The translations under genes were made by a program, and so were the position numbers. Shown here piece after piece: positions 25,661 through 36,115 of a stretch of 64,000 nucleotides of DNA. The DNA comes from Salmonella bongori NCTC 12419. GTDB lineage: Bacteria; Pseudomonadota; Gammaproteobacteria; Enterobacterales; Enterobacteriaceae. The stretch is from contig NC_015761.1 of assembly GCF_000252995.1 (NCBI RefSeq), positions 2,790,001 through 2,854,000 on the forward strand. Direction: 5' to 3'. Every line of letters starts with the position of its first letter. The first letter of the stretch is position 1. Under the pieces are notes generated by a model. The model was given only the letters and a program-made list of their open reading frames with translations, made no database searches and was not told the DNA's origin.

Positions 25661-27895
25661 TTAATTCCCGTGCAAGCGGCGGGCGTCAATGACATCCGGC
25701 ACCTGATTGAGCTTGCCGAGCACGCGGCCCAGTACTTGCAGATTGTAGATCTCGATTGTCATATCGATGGTGGCGATCTGCTGTTTAATGTCGCTACGGC
25801 TGGCGACACCCAGTACGTTGACTTTTTCATTGGCCAGAATAGTGGTGATATCACGCAGCAAACCGCTGCGATCGTTGGCCGTTACACGTACCACCAGCGA
25901 ATAGCCTGCCGAGTAACTCTCGCCCCATACCGCATCTACAATCCGTTCCGGCGCATGAGAGCGCAGCTCCGCCAGTTGTTCGCAATCGGCCCGGTGCACA
26001 GAAATACCCCGCCCCTGAGTGATAAAACCAACAATTTCATCACCAGGTATCGGCTGGCAGCAACGGGCGATGTGGTGCATCAGATTACCCACACCTTCCA
26101 CCACCACACGACCGTCGTCTTTACGGCGATTTTGCGGCGCGTACGTTTTTTGCTGAAGCTGTTTCAGCGCCGCAGCGTCCTGCTCTTCCGCGCTCGGTTT
26201 ATTGAACTGCGACTGCAGAAAATTCACCATCTGATTAAGACGGATATCGCCGCCGCCTATCGCCGCCAGCAACTCTTCCAGTTCATTAAAGTTGTAGCGC
26301 GGCAGCAGATGTTTTTCGGCCTCTTTCAGGCTAATCCCTAAATGCGCCAGCTCATCGTCGAGGATTTGCCGTCCGGCCAAAATGTTTTTGTCGCGATCCT
26401 GCTTGCGGAACCAGGCATGAATTTTTGAGCGCCCACGGCTGGTCGTGATATAACCCAGGTTGGGGTTCAGCCAGTCGCGACTGGGATTGGGCTGCTTCTG
26501 AGTGATGATTTCAACCTGATCGCCCATCTGCAACTGATAGGTGAACGGCACTATACGCCCGCCAATTTTAGCGCCGATGCAACGGTGCCCTACATCACTG
26601 TGGATGTGATAAGCAAAATCGAGAGGCGTGGATCCGGCGGGCAAATCCACCACGTCACCTTTTGGCGTAAAGACATAGACCCGATCATCAAACACCTGGC
26701 TACGCACTTCATCCAGCATTTCGCCGGAATCCGCCATCTCTTCCTGCCAGGCGATCAGCTTACGCAACCACGCAATCCTGTCTTCATGGCCGGAACGCAC
26801 GCCGCCGGACGTGGCGCCTTCTTTGTACTTCCAGTGCGCGGCCACGCCAAGCTCGGCGTCTTCGTGCATCTGTTTAGTACGAATCTGGATCTCAACGGTT
26901 TTACCGCCCGGTCCCAGTACCACGGTATGGATAGACTGGTAGCCGTTCGGCTTCGGGTTAGCGACGTAGTCATCAAACTCATCGGGCAGGTGGCGATAGT
27001 GCGTATGTACTATTCCCAGAGCGGCATAGCAATCCTGAAGGCGCTCGGCGACGATACGCACAGCGCGCACGTCAAACAGTTCATCAAACGCCAGATGCTT
27101 TTTCTGCATTTTGCGCCAGATGCTGTAAATATGTTTGGGTCGTCCGTAAACTTCCGCCAGAACGCCTTCGTTTTTCATTTCGGCGCGCAGATGACCGACA
27201 AACTCTTCAATGTAATGCTCGCGGTCGATACGCCGTTCATGCAGCAGTTTAGCGATGCGCTTATATTCTGCCGGGTGCAGGTAACGGAAGCAGTAGTCTT
27301 CCAGTTCCCACTTCAGTTGCCCAATGCCCAGACGGTTAGCGAGCGGCGCGTAAATATTGGTACATTCTTTCGCCGCCAGTACGCGTTCATCTTCCGGCGC
27401 ATCTTTCACTTCACGCAAATGCGCGATTCGCTCGGCCAGTTTGATCACCACGCAGCGAAAATCATCCACCATCGCCAACAGCATTCGGCGGACATTATCC
27501 ACCTGCTCCGAAGAAACGGAGTCGTTATGGGTGGCGTTTAACTGGCGGATCGCCGCCATATCGCGCACGCCATGAATCAGGGTAACGATAGACTTTCCGA
27601 CGCTTTCGCGCAGCACATCTTCGCTGACCACGTTGGCGTCGGCCAGAGGGAACAGTAGCGCCGCCCGCAGCGTGTCGATATCCATACTCAGCGTGGAGAG
27701 AATTTCTACCATCTCCACGCCACGCCACAGCAACAGATCCGCATCCGGATGTCCTTGTGTCTGTTGCAGGCAATACGCCCAGGTTTCGGCTAAGCGCTCA
27801 CACGACTGCTGGCTGGAAATTCCCAGGCTTGCGATCCATTTTTTCGGATCAAATTCACCAGCTTTATTAATATGTGCACTTCTTACCGCAACCAT
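25661..27895 (-). CDS. relA: GTP pyrophosphokinase (ribosome-associated ppGpp synthetase)
   Basis: RelA makes (p)ppGpp on ribosomes stalled by uncharged tRNA, setting off the stringent response. The 744-residue protein has an inactive HD region (FPLADANVV in place of an HD..ED pair, about 82-90), the synthetase domain (NPKPNGYQSIHTVV and QIRTKQMHEDAELGVAAHW), a TGS domain (VFTPKGDVVDLPAGSTPLDFAY), a zinc-finger/RIS region with HHIARCCQPIPGDE, and a C-terminal ACT domain. It has the same length as E. coli RelA and shows no break. Confidence 0.98.
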   Translation of the reverse strand: MVAVRSAHINKAGEFDPKKWIASLGISSQQSCERLAETWAYCLQQTQGHPDADLLLWRGVEMVEILSTLSMDIDTLRAALLFPLADANVVSEDVLRESVGKSIVTLIHGVRDMAAIRQLNATHNDSVSSEQVDNVRRMLLAMVDDFRCVVIKLAERIAHLREVKDAPEDERVLAAKECTNIYAPLANRLGIGQLKWELEDYCFRYLHPAEYKRIAKLLHERRIDREHYIEEFVGHLRAEMKNEGVLAEVYGRPKHIYSIWRKMQKKHLAFDELFDVRAVRIVAERLQDCYAALGIVHTHYRHLPDEFDDYVANPKPNGYQSIHTVVLGPGGKTVEIQIRTKQMHEDAELGVAAHWKYKEGATSGGVRSGHEDRIAWLRKLIAWQEEMADSGEMLDEVRSQVFDDRVYVFTPKGDVVDLPAGSTPLDFAYHIHSDVGHRCIGAKIGGRIVPFTYQLQMGDQVEIITQKQPNPSRDWLNPNLGYITTSRGRSKIHAWFRKQDRDKNILAGRQILDDELAHLGISLKEAEKHLLPRYNFNELEELLAAIGGGDIRLNQMVNFLQSQFNKPSAEEQDAAALKQLQQKTYAPQNRRKDDGRVVVEGVGNLMHHIARCCQPIPGDEIVGFITQGRGISVHRADCEQLAELRSHAPERIVDAVWGESYSAGYSLVVRVTANDRSGLLRDITTILANEKVNVLGVASRSDIKQQIATIDMTIEIYNLQVLGRVLGKLNQVPDVIDARRLHGN

Positions 27896-27946
27896 CGTCC
27901 TCTCCTTAAGGGACCAGGCCTACCGAAATCAGTAAGCCGGTAATCA

Positions 27947-29242
27947 TTACATGCGCTCGAACAGAACCATTGACTCCAGATGTCCTGTATGCGGGAACAT
28001 GTCGAGCATCGCTAAACGCGTAACCTCGTATCCCGCATTTACCAGCACTTCGCTATCGCGCGCCAGCGTCGCTGGATTACAGGATACATAAACAATGCGA
28101 ATAGGTTTTAATTTTATAATATGTCGCATCACTCCGGCAGCCCCTGCACGCGCAGGATCGAGTAAGACTTTGTCAAAGCCATTTTTCGCCCACGGCTGCT
28201 TCGTCACATCTTCTTCAAGGTTTTCATGAAAAAATGTCACATTATGTAATTCATTGCGGATGGCGTTTTCCCGTGCTTTTTCTACCAGCGCCGGAACCCC
28301 CTCAACCCCCACAACGCTTGCCGCACAAGTCGCCAGCGGCAGCGTAAAATTCCCCATCCCGCAAAACAGGTCCAGAACACGGTCAGCGGCACGCACATCA
28401 AGCCATTCCAGCGCGCGGGCAACCATCTGCTGGTTTACCGCTTCATTAACCTGAATAAAGTCGCGCGGACTAAACGCTAAACGTAAACCGTGGGAATCAT
28501 ACCAGGGCGCTTCACCGATTACCGTTTCCAGTATCTCGCTAAACGGCGCCAGAAACAGAGACAATCCCTCAGAATGCGAAAAGCGTTCCAGTTTTTCTTT
28601 ATCCGACGCGCTTAAGGGTGCGGTATGGCGCAGAATCATCAGCGTACCGTTGCCCGCCTGTACCAGCTCAACATGCCCAAGGTGTCTGGTCCCCTGTAAA
28701 CTCGCCAGGCACGCCCTGACTCGGGGTAACAATGCTTCAAGCTGGGGCACCAGAACAGGGCACTGTTCTACATTGACAATATCGCTGGAACCCGCCTGGC
28801 GAAATCCCATCTGCAGTGATTTATCCGGCGGACAGTTCAGGCTTAATCGCGCCCGTCGCCGATAGCCCCAGGGTTCGCCAGCGATAATGTCATTCACCTC
28901 ATGTTTCATCAAACGCGCCAACGCCGCACTTTTGCTACGTTGTTGCAAAGCAACGCTGACATGCTGTTGCTGGCAACCGCCGCAGACACCAAAATGTGGA
29001 CAACGCGGCAGCTCGCGTTCCGGGCTATCATTCAAACGGCTCGAAACCCGCGCACGGGCGAATTGCTTTTTATCTTCTGTGATAATGACGTCTGCGCTTT
29101 CCTCGGGCAATAAACCAGGAATAAACAGAGCCTTTCCATTATGACGGGCAACCCCCTGACCAAATGGATCCAGGTCATTGACTGTAACGGTTATGATCTG
29201 ACGCGTCGTCACGCGTCGTTTTGCAGAGTAGAATTGCGCCAT
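27947..29242 (-). CDS. rlmD: 23S rRNA (uracil1939-C5)-methyltransferase RlmD
   Basis: RlmD (formerly RumA) methylates U1939 of 23S rRNA. From the ATG at 29242 (MAQFYSAKRRVTTRQ) the product has 431 residues: a TRAM domain (VTVNDLDPFGQGVARHNGKALF), four Fe-S cysteines (CPHFGVCGGCQQQ plus the C of NVEQCPVL), a SAM-binding DLFCGMGNFTLPLA, and the catalytic motif VSCNPATLARD. An in-frame TTG at 29260 is a less likely start. It is read away from barA and leftward toward relA. Confidence 0.96.
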   Translation of the reverse strand: MAQFYSAKRRVTTRQIITVTVNDLDPFGQGVARHNGKALFIPGLLPEESADVIITEDKKQFARARVSSRLNDSPERELPRCPHFGVCGGCQQQHVSVALQQRSKSAALARLMKHEVNDIIAGEPWGYRRRARLSLNCPPDKSLQMGFRQAGSSDIVNVEQCPVLVPQLEALLPRVRACLASLQGTRHLGHVELVQAGNGTLMILRHTAPLSASDKEKLERFSHSEGLSLFLAPFSEILETVIGEAPWYDSHGLRLAFSPRDFIQVNEAVNQQMVARALEWLDVRAADRVLDLFCGMGNFTLPLATCAASVVGVEGVPALVEKARENAIRNELHNVTFFHENLEEDVTKQPWAKNGFDKVLLDPARAGAAGVMRHIIKLKPIRIVYVSCNPATLARDSEVLVNAGYEVTRLAMLDMFPHTGHLESMVLFERM

Positions 29243-29299
29243 CGACCAGCTTTTTCTCAATTTAACAGTGTGACCCTAATTGTCCCATAACGGAACTCC

Positions 29300-32057
29300 A
29301 TGACCAACTACAGCCTGCGCGCACGCATGATGATTCTGATCCTGGCCCCAACTGTCCTGATTGGTTTGCTGCTCAGCATCTTTTTTGTGGTGCACCGCTA
29401 TAACGATCTGCAGCGTCAACTGGAAGATGCCGGCGCCAGTATTATTGAGCCGCTCGCCGTTTCCAGCGAATATGGCATGAACCTGCAAAACCGGGAGTCT
29501 ATCGGCCAACTTATCAGCGTCCTGCACCGTAGACATTCTGATATTGTGCGGGCGATTTCCGTCTATGATGATCATAACCGCCTGTTTGTGACCTCCAATT
29601 TCCACCTGGATCCTTCACAGATGCAACTCCCCGCCGGAGCGCCGTTTCCACGTCGCCTGAGCGTCGATCGCCACGGCGACATTATGATCCTGCGCACGCC
29701 TATCATTTCGGAGAGCTATTCGCCGGATGAGTCTGCCATTGCGGACGCGAAAAGTACCCATAATATGCTGGGATATGTGGCGCTTGAACTGGATCTCAAG
29801 TCGGTCAGGCTCCAGCAATATAAAGAGATCTTTATCTCCAGCGTGATGATGTTTTTTTGTATCGGTATTGCGCTGATCTTTGGCTGGAGACTGATGCGCG
29901 ACGTCACCGGACCTATCCGTAATATGGTGAACACCGTGGACCGTATTCGCCGCGGGCAACTGGATAGCCGTGTGGAAGGGTTTATGCTCGGCGAGCTGGA
30001 TATGCTGAAAAACGGTATTAATTCTATGGCGATGTCGCTTGCCGCCTATCATGAAGAGATGCAGCATAATATCGATCAGGCCACCTCGGATCTGCGTGAA
30101 ACCCTTGAACAGATGGAGATTCAAAACGTTGAACTGGATCTGGCGAAAAAGCGCGCCCAGGAAGCGGCGCGTATTAAGTCGGAGTTCCTGGCGAACATGT
30201 CGCACGAACTGCGAACACCGCTTAATGGCGTCATTGGGTTTACCCGCCTGACATTAAAAACTGAGCTTAATCCCACCCAGCGAGATCATCTGAATACTAT
30301 TGAGCGTTCCGCGAACAATCTGCTGGCGATCATTAACGATGTGCTTGATTTCTCCAAGCTGGAAGCCGGTAAGCTGATTCTGGAAAGTATCCCTTTCCCG
30401 CTGCGCAATACGCTGGACGAAGTGGTTACGCCTACTGGCTCACTCGTCGCATGATAAAGGGCTGGAACTGACGCTAAATATTAAAAATGACGTCCCGGAT
30501 AATGTGATTGGCGACCCGTTGCGTCTGCAACAGGTCATTACCAATTTGGTGGGTAATGCCATCAAATTCACCGAGAGCGGTAATATTGATATTCTGGTAG
30601 AAAAGCGGGCGCTCAGTAATACTAAAGTACAGATTGAAGTACAGATCCGTGATACGGGGATCGGCATACCGGAGCGCGACCAGTCACGGCTGTTTCAGGC
30701 CTTTCGCCAGGCGGATGCCAGTATTTCTCGCCGTCACGGCGGCACCGGACTTGGGCTGGTGATTACACAAAAATTAGTCAATGAAATGGGCGGGGATATC
30801 TCTTTCCACAGCCAGCCTAATCGTGGCTCGACTTTCTGGTTCCATATTAATCTCGATCTTAACCCGAATGTCATTATTGACGGGCCGTCAACAGAATGTC
30901 TGGCCGGTAAACGGCTGGCTTATATAGAACCCAACGCCACCGCAGCGCAATGTACTCTGGATCTGCTGAACGATACGCCGGTGGAAGTGGTTTACAGCCC
31001 TGCCTTCTCTGCTCTACCGTTAGCACACTACGATATTATGATTTTGAGCGTTCCGGTGACCTTCCGTGAGCCGCTCACCATGCAGCATGAACGGCTGGCA
31101 AAAGCGGCGTCGATGACAGACTTCCTGCTACTGGCGCTGCCTTGCCATGCGCAGATTAACGCAGAAAAATTGAAACAGGGAGGCGCGGCAGCCTGCCTGT
31201 TAAAACCGTTGACGTCAACACGGCTGTTACCAGCGCTGACGGAGTATTGCCAGTTAAAACATCATGCTGAACCACTGCTAATGGACACCAGTAAAATCGC
31301 CATGACGGTGATGGCGGTCGATGATAATCCCGCCAATCTGAAGCTTATCGGCGCATTGCTGGAGGATAAAGTCCAGCATGTTGAGCTATGTGATAGCGGG
31401 CATCAGGCGGTAGATCGGGCAAAGCAAATGCAATTTGATCTGATTTTAATGGATATTCAAATGCCGGATATGGACGGCATACGCGCCTGTGAGTTAATTC
31501 ACCAGCTTCCTCATCAGCAGCAAACCCCCGTTATCGCCGTTACGGCACATGCGATGGCGGGGCAAAAAGAGAAGTTGCTCAGTGCGGGAATGAACGACTA
31601 TCTGGCTAAACCGATAGAAGAAGAGAAGCTGCATAATCTTTTGCTGCGCTATAAACCTGGCACAAACGTGACGACCCGGCTGATGGCGCCAGAACCGGCT
31701 GAATTTATCTTCAATCCCAACGCGACGCTCGACTGGCAACTGGCCCTACGCCAGGCCGCCGGTAAGCCCGATCTGGCACGGGATATGTTGCAAATGTTGA
31801 TTGATTTCTTGCCGGAAGTGCGTAACAAAATTGAAGAGCAGCTGGTGGGAGAAAATCCTGACGGTCTGGTAGACCTGATCCATAAGCTGCACGGTAGCTG
31901 CGGCTATAGCGGCGTTCCGCGGATGAAAAATCTTTGCCAGCTTATTGAGCAACAGCTTCGCAACGACGTGCGTGAAGAGGAGCTGGAACCCGAGTTTCTG
32001 GAACTACTGGACGAAATGGATAACGTCGCGCGTGAAGCAAAAAAAATATTGGGGTGA
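29300..32057 (+). pseudogene. barA: Hybrid sensor histidine kinase BarA, broken by a +1 frameshift
   Basis: BarA senses short-chain carboxylates and, through a His-Asp-His phosphorelay, phosphorylates UvrY (SirA), which activates csrB/csrC and, in Salmonella, the SPI-1 genes. Frame 1 (29300-30454) encodes two membrane segments, HAMP and HisKA with H302 in SHELRTPLNG; it stops after 384 codons. Frame 2 resumes the protein from about 30432 to 32057 with HATPase, receiver (D718 in LMDIQMPD) and Hpt (H861 in LIHKLHGSCG) domains. Dropping one C of the CC at 30431-30432 restores a continuous 918-residue BarA, exactly the E. coli length, with VVTLLAHSSHDKG at the join. Either a real loss-of-function mutation or a sequencing error; no slippery heptamer is visible. 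Confidence 0.93.
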
Positions 32058-32065
32058 AATTTATC

Positions 32066-32166
32066 GCTTATCCGGCCTGCAAACTTCCGCTTTGCGGGCC
32101 GGATAAGGCGACGCCGCCATCAGGCGGTAATGTGCCGGATGGCGGCGTCACCTTATCCGGCTTACG
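32066..32166. repeat. BIME/REP cluster between barA and garK
   Basis: Head-to-tail and inverted copies of the GCCGGATAAGGCG / CGCCTTATCCGGC unit, including GCCGGATGGCGGCG, lie between the two convergent genes. Such BIMEs often bind DNA gyrase or IHF and lie in convergent 3' ends. Confidence 0.88.
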
Positions 32167-32186
32167 AATCGTATATAACGTCGGCG

Positions 32187-33329
32187 TTAGCGTAAATGCT
32201 GTCCTGTCTTCAGGGTTGCAGCCACGTTTCGCGCCGTCATCCGCACATTTTCAGCGGCATTCTCCAGCGCATCCTCCAGTGTACAGATGGTATAAATCAC
32301 ACTGAAAACGGCATCAAGTCCATATCCATGCACCACGCCAACGTCTGCCGTCAGGCTACCTGCAATGCCAATTACCGGTTTGTTATGCCGTTTGGCGATG
32401 CCTGCCACGCCAATAGGTACTTTGCCGTGAAGGGTCTGGCTGTCAATGCGTCCCTCTCCGGTGATGACTAAATCAGCATCCGCAAGACGTTCTTCCAGAT
32501 GAAGCGCATCGGTCACGATTTCAATGCCGCGCCGTAGCTGCGCACCACAAAACGCATATAACGCTGCTCCCATTCCGCCAGCCGCGCCGCCGCCAACCAG
32601 ACCCAGTACATCGACATGCAGATCGCGGGCGATCAAATGCGCGTAGCGAATCAAAGCATTATCCAGGCGCTCAATCATCTCCGGCGTTGCCCCTTTTTGC
32701 GGGCCAAAAATCGCAGAAGCGCCCTCTTTGCCGGTGAGAGGGTTTGTAACATCACAGGCAACGTCTATACGGCACGCTGACAGACGCTTATCCAGCCCAC
32801 TGATATCAATGCTGGCGAGCGCTTCCAGCCCAATGCCGCCTTGCGCAATATCGTTACCGTGCACATCCCGTAACCTGGCTCCCAGCGCCTGCATCATCCC
32901 TGCGCCGCCATCGTTGGTGGCACTGCCGCCAATGCCGATAATGATATGCTCAACACCCGCGTCCAGCGCATGACGAATTAGCTCGCCGGTTCCCCATGAG
33001 GTGGTGTTCAGCGGATCGCGCTGCGCGAGCGGCACCTGTTCCAGCCCACTGGCGGCCGCCATTTCGATGAATGCGCAACGCGCATCGCCGGAAAGCCCGT
33101 AAAACGCGTTAACGCGATGTCCCAACGGCCCGGTGACATCAACATGCACAATTCGACCCGCCGTCGCTTCGACCATTGCTTCGACAGTGCCTTCCCCGCC
33201 ATCCGCCATCGGCAGTTTTAGATAATCTGCGTCAGGCCAGATCTCGCGAAATCCTTGTTCAATGGCGGTCGCTACCTCAAGAGCACTCAAACTTTCCTTA
33301 TACGAGTCTGGTGCGATCACTATTTTCAT
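32187..33329 (-). CDS. garK: Glycerate 2-kinase (GarK type)
   Basis: This enzyme phosphorylates D-glycerate to 2-phosphoglycerate, the last step of glucarate/galactarate breakdown. The 380-residue protein begins MKIVIAPDSYKESLSA and has the family motifs MADGGEGTVEA (about 42-52), GIGGSATNDGGAGMMQALG and DLVITGEGRIDSQTLHGK. The gene lies downstream of gudD in the gud cluster. E. coli keeps its GarK gene in the garPLRK operon, so this linkage to gud is the Salmonella arrangement. GlxK is a paralogue with the same fold and cannot be fully excluded. Confidence 0.92.
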   Translation of the reverse strand: MKIVIAPDSYKESLSALEVATAIEQGFREIWPDADYLKLPMADGGEGTVEAMVEATAGRIVHVDVTGPLGHRVNAFYGLSGDARCAFIEMAAASGLEQVPLAQRDPLNTTSWGTGELIRHALDAGVEHIIIGIGGSATNDGGAGMMQALGARLRDVHGNDIAQGGIGLEALASIDISGLDKRLSACRIDVACDVTNPLTGKEGASAIFGPQKGATPEMIERLDNALIRYAHLIARDLHVDVLGLVGGGAAGGMGAALYAFCGAQLRRGIEIVTDALHLEERLADADLVITGEGRIDSQTLHGKVPIGVAGIAKRHNKPVIGIAGSLTADVGVVHGYGLDAVFSVIYTICTLEDALENAAENVRMTARNVAATLKTGQHLR

Positions 33330-33407
33330 AAGTCGTCCTTACGCATGTTGATCCTGTTAAGCATACACCCAGAAAAGTACCGGCTCCTTTACGGAACCGG
33401 CTCTGAC

Positions 33408-34748
33408 TTAACGCACCATGCAAGGGCGCTTATTATCAAACGTCCAGCCAGGGATTAAGTACTGCATTCCCATCGCGTCGTCGCGCGCACCTAAGCCATG
33501 TTTCTGATAGAGTTCATGCGCTTTCATTACCTGATCCATATCAATTTCAACCCCCAGACCCGGTTTCGCCGGAACCTGTACCATACCGCCCTTAATTTCA
33601 AACGGTTCTTTGGTCAGACGCTGGTTGCCTTCCTGCCAGATCCAGTGGGTATCAATCGCCGTGATCTTACCCGGCGCCGCCGCTGCAACGTGGGTAAACA
33701 TCGCCAGAGAAATATCAAAGTGGTTGTTAGAGTGAGAACCCCAGGTCAGGCCAAACTCATGGCACATCTGCGCCACGCGTACAGAACCCTGCATAGTCCA
33801 GAAGTGTGGGTCTGCCAACGGGATGTCCACCGATTGCAGCGACAGCGTATGGCCCATCTGACGCCAGTCGGTAGCAATCATATTGGTTGCTGTTGGCAAG
33901 CCGGTCGCGCGACGGAATTCCGCCATGACTTCACGGCCAGAGAACCCCTGTTCTGCGCCACACGGATCTTCCGCATAAGCCAGCGTTCCTTTTAGATATT
34001 TGCCGATTTGGATCGCCTCATTCAACGACCACGCCCCATTCGGATCCAGCGTTACACGAGCATTCGGGAAGCGCTTCGCCAGCGCCACGATGGATTCCGC
34101 CTCTTCTTCGCCCGCCAGCACGCCGCCTTTCAGTTTAAAGTCGTTAAAGCCATATTTTTCATAGGCCGCTTCCGCCAGACGCACTACCGTTTCCGGCGTC
34201 ATCGCCTCTTCATGGCGCAGACGATACCAGTCACATTTTTCCTCCGTCTGGCTCTGATATGGCAGCGGCGTGGCTTTACGATTACCGACAAAGAACAGAT
34301 AACCCAGCATTTCAACTTCGCTGCGCTGCTGGCCGTCGCCTAACAGCGAGGCGACATTGACACCCAGATGCTGCCCCAGCAGGTCAAGCATTGCCGCTTC
34401 AATCCCGGTTACCACGTGGATAGTGGTGCGAAGATCAAACGTTTGTAAACCGCGCCCGCCCGCATCGCGATCAGCAAACTGGTTACGTACGGCAGTAAGA
34501 ACGTTTTTATATTCCCCCAGGGTTTTCCCCACGACCAGTGGGATCGCCTCTTCCAGCGTTTTGCGAATTTTCTCACCGCCCGGAATTTCGCCGACCCCGG
34601 TATGACCGGCGTTATCTTTAATAATGACAATGTTTCGCGTGAAGAAGGGGGCATGCGCGCCGCTCAGATTCATCAGCATACTGTCATGGCCTGCAACCGG
34701 GATAACCTGCATTGAAGTAACCACAGGCGTCGTAAATTGTGCGCTCAT
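33408..34748 (-). CDS. gudD: Glucarate dehydratase
   Basis: GudD dehydrates D-glucarate (and L-idarate) to 5-keto-4-deoxy-D-glucarate. It belongs to the enolase superfamily. From the ATG at 34748 (MSAQFTTPVVTSMQ) it has 446 residues, as in E. coli. Visible catalytic motifs are FKLKGG (base lysine near 207), the metal ligands in TLDPNGAW and YAEDPCG, and the HSNNHFDIS histidine near 339. An in-frame TTG at 34754 is not preferred, because the AAGGACTTG upstream is well placed for the ATG. It lies directly after its paralogue gudX. Confidence 0.97.
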   Translation of the reverse strand: MSAQFTTPVVTSMQVIPVAGHDSMLMNLSGAHAPFFTRNIVIIKDNAGHTGVGEIPGGEKIRKTLEEAIPLVVGKTLGEYKNVLTAVRNQFADRDAGGRGLQTFDLRTTIHVVTGIEAAMLDLLGQHLGVNVASLLGDGQQRSEVEMLGYLFFVGNRKATPLPYQSQTEEKCDWYRLRHEEAMTPETVVRLAEAAYEKYGFNDFKLKGGVLAGEEEAESIVALAKRFPNARVTLDPNGAWSLNEAIQIGKYLKGTLAYAEDPCGAEQGFSGREVMAEFRRATGLPTATNMIATDWRQMGHTLSLQSVDIPLADPHFWTMQGSVRVAQMCHEFGLTWGSHSNNHFDISLAMFTHVAAAAPGKITAIDTHWIWQEGNQRLTKEPFEIKGGMVQVPAKPGLGVEIDMDQVMKAHELYQKHGLGARDDAMGMQYLIPGWTFDNKRPCMVR

Positions 34749-34768
34749 AATCAAGTCCTTATTCAGAA

Positions 34769-36115
34769 TTAGTGACGGCCAAAAACAGGACGTTTGCGAT
34801 CAAACGTCCAGCCGGGGATCAGATACTGCATTGGGCCTGCGTCATTACGCGCGCCGCCAGGCAGCTTTTTATAAGCGTCATGCGCTTTTTGCACCTGTTC
34901 CCAGTCCAGTTCCACGCCCAGTCCTGGCGCATCCGGCACCGCAATAGCGCCATTTTTAATTTCCAGCGGATTTTTGGTCAGGCGGCAGTCGCCCTCCTGC
35001 CAGATCCAGTGCGTATCAATAGCGGTGGGTTTACCTGGCGCCGCTGCGCCAACATGCGTAAACATCGCCAGTGAAATATCGAAATGGTTGTTTGAATGGC
35101 ATCCCCAGGTCAGTCCCCAGTCATCGCACAACTGCGCCACGCGAACCGCGCCGGAAAGGGTCCAGAAATGCGGGTCGGCAAGAGGAATGTCTACCGCGTT
35201 GAGCATCACCGCGTGACCCATTTCACGCCAGTTGGTGGCTATCATATTGGTTGCTACCGGCAACCCGGTAGCGCGGCGGAACTCCGCCATGACTTCACGG
35301 CCAGAGAAGCCCGGCTCCGCGCCGCACGGATCTTCCGCATAAGCCAACACATCATTCAGCCCCTTGCACAACGCAATGGCTTCATCCAGTCGCCAGGCAC
35401 CGTTCGGATCAACGGTAATACGCGCCTCCGGAAAGCGCTTTTTTAGCGCACGGACGGTGGCTATCTCTTGTTCGCCCGGCAGCACACCCCCCTTGAGTTT
35501 AAAATCTTTAAAACCGTAGCGATCCTGCGACGCTTCGGCCAGGCGCACGACCGCATCGCTGCTCAACGCTTCCTGATGACGCAGGCGATACCAGTCGTGA
35601 TGACCCGGCGTGTTGTCCAGATACGGTAGATCGGTTTTGGCGCGATCGCCGATGTAGAAGAGATAGCCCAACACTGTCACGGCATCGCGCTGCTTACCCG
35701 GCCCTAATAGCTCGCAAACCGGCACGTTAAGCGTCTGTCCCAGCAGATCAAGTAGCGCCGCTTCCAGCGCCGCTACCGCGTTGACCCGCAGCTCAAATGT
35801 CCAGGCACCTTTACCAAACGTATCAAAATCAGCGGCCTGGTTGCCTTTATGCACCCGCTGCACCACATGATTCAGTCGGGCCACTTCCTGGCCCAGCACC
35901 ATGGGGATGGCATCCATTAGCGTTTGGTAAATGACGTCGCCGCCCGGTGCTTCGCCTACGCCGGTATGCCCGGCGTTATCTGTCAGAACGACAATATTAC
36001 GGGTGAACCAGGCGTTATGCGCGCCACCAATGTTGAGTAACATACTGTCATGCCCTGCAATCGGAATGACCTTCATATCGGTAATAATCGGGCTGGATTG
36101 CGTATTCATCATCAT
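34769..36115 (-). CDS. gudX: Glucarate dehydratase-related protein GudX
   Basis: This is a close paralogue of GudD in the enolase superfamily (YgcY in E. coli). It keeps the same active-site motifs: FKLKGG, TVDPNGAW, YAEDPCGAE and HSNNHFDIS. In E. coli its activity is reported as weak and its exact physiological role is unclear. The start is one of three consecutive ATGs (36115, 36112, 36109) behind AAGGGAC; the first overlaps the gudP stop codon (ATGA). The pair gudX-gudD arose by tandem duplication, probably before Salmonella and E. coli separated. Confidence 0.95.
   Translation of the reverse strand: MMMNTQSSPIITDMKVIPIAGHDSMLLNIGGAHNAWFTRNIVVLTDNAGHTGVGEAPGGDVIYQTLMDAIPMVLGQEVARLNHVVQRVHKGNQAADFDTFGKGAWTFELRVNAVAALEAALLDLLGQTLNVPVCELLGPGKQRDAVTVLGYLFYIGDRAKTDLPYLDNTPGHHDWYRLRHQEALSSDAVVRLAEASQDRYGFKDFKLKGGVLPGEQEIATVRALKKRFPEARITVDPNGAWRLDEAIALCKGLNDVLAYAEDPCGAEPGFSGREVMAEFRRATGLPVATNMIATNWREMGHAVMLNAVDIPLADPHFWTLSGAVRVAQLCDDWGLTWGCHSNNHFDISLAMFTHVGAAAPGKPTAIDTHWIWQEGDCRLTKNPLEIKNGAIAVPDAPGLGVELDWEQVQKAHDAYKKLPGGARNDAGPMQYLIPGWTFDRKRPVFGRH

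Noticed and set aside
30420..30460. Programmed frameshifting in barA
   Set aside because: No slippery heptamer or downstream structure is evident, and the orthologue I know from E. coli is read in one frame.
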